NCBI GenBank assembly: GCA_016183935.1
Contig: JACPDR010000023.1
Coordinates: 47,159 to 111,158 of the forward strand
Length of the DNA stretch: 64,000 nucleotides
Source: Caulobacterales bacterium
GTDB lineage: Bacteria > Pseudomonadota > Alphaproteobacteria > Caulobacterales > Caulobacteraceae
Direction of reading: 5' to 3'
Positions 63,827 through 64,000 of the stretch are shown piece after piece. The position numbers and the translations under genes were made by a program. How positions within the stretch are numbered: the stretch's first letter is position 1; every line of letters starts with the position of its first letter. The notes under the pieces were generated by a model. The model did not search any database and was not told where the DNA came from. It was given only the letters and a program-made list of their open reading frames with translations.

Positions 63827-64000
63827 ATGACCGACCTCTCTCCCCGCGAAATCGTTTCCGAACTCGACCGCTTCATCGTCGGCCAGGACGACGCCAAGCG
63901 CGCCGTGGCCGTGGCCCTGAGGAACCGCTGGCGCCGCAAGCGCGTGCCCGAGGACCTGCGCGACGAGGTCACGCCCAAGAACATCCTGATGATCGGCCCC
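63827..64000 (+). CDS. hslU: ATP-dependent protease ATPase subunit HslU, 3'-truncated by window edge
   Basis: AAA+ unfoldase that feeds HslV. The first 58 residues are visible: [20 protein letters not shown], then the [14 protein letters not shown] stretch and KNILMIGP, which leads into the Walker A motif beyond the window. This N-terminus is diagnostic for HslU (ClpY). ATG at 63827; the rest lies outside. Confidence 0.95.
   Translation, partial: MTDLSPREIVSELDRFIVGQDDAKRAVAVALRNRWRRKRVPEDLRDEVTPKNILMIGP

Overview
This window is GC-rich, densely packed chromosomal DNA from an alphaproteobacterium of the order Caulobacterales, most like Brevundimonas. Three things point there: the gene order around the replication origin (rho-hemJ-hemH-hemE / origin / ppsR-maf-aroE-coaE-dnaQ-secB) matches that known from Caulobacter; the origin carries a CtrA-type TTAA-N7-TTAA box and GANTC sites; and parAB with parS sites lies close by. 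No rRNA or tRNA genes, CRISPR array, insertion sequence or prophage was seen.

Layout. 1-3.4 kb: 3' part of leuS, then lptE and holA on the + strand. 3.5-14.0 kb, minus strand (transcribed away from the origin): a small basic protein, parB, parA, rsmG, mnmG, mnmE, a DUF6489-like protein, rho, hemJ, hemH and hemE, with three parS sites at 5.3, 8.0 and 9.7 kb. 14.0-14.5 kb: the probable chromosomal origin, with one CtrA box abutting one perfect DnaA box. 14.5-20.7 kb: ppsR-maf-aroE-coaE-dnaQ, convergent secB, then a Tim44-like protein and mltA. 20.7-30 kb: a HerA/DUF853 ATPase, an AI-2E family permease, the giant NAD-glutamate dehydrogenase (gdhZ type), a universal stress protein and a NifU-type Fe-S protein. 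30-38 kb: three XRE regulators around tsaB-rimI-fur-miaB-phoH-ybeY-lnt. 38-41 kb: a lipoprotein with a toxin-like tail behind a LexA-type SOS box, coaBC, dut and a small membrane protein. 41-50.5 kb: the chaperone block (dapB, dnaJ, dnaK, grpE, hrcA) interrupted by an exported protein, a frameshifted alkB and a dienelactone hydrolase, then a GNAT protein and rph. 50.5-56.2 kb: fabI, a cation/proton antiporter, three tandem exported Cys-rich paralogues, fabB and fabA. 56.3-64 kb: an SH3 protein, a 2-hydroxyacid dehydrogenase, an S9 peptidase, a MoeB/ThiF protein, a BLUF photoreceptor, hslV, a TauE-type permease, an NTF2-like protein and the start of hslU.

Many neighbours overlap by 4 bases (ATGA or GTGA), showing translationally coupled operons: rsmG/mnmG, hemJ/hemH/hemE, ppsR/maf/aroE/coaE, tsaB/rimI, phoH/ybeY and hrcA/grpE. 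Intergenic spaces carry at least four families of palindromic repeats, one of which has become the C-terminal tail of MiaB.

The points most worth a second look are the compact origin, the SOS-box lipoprotein, the uncharacterised three-gene exported family, the second perfect CtrA box at 56.9 kb, and the lone BLUF protein that lacks the usual tryptophan. All positions come from reading the sequence by eye; no database search was run.
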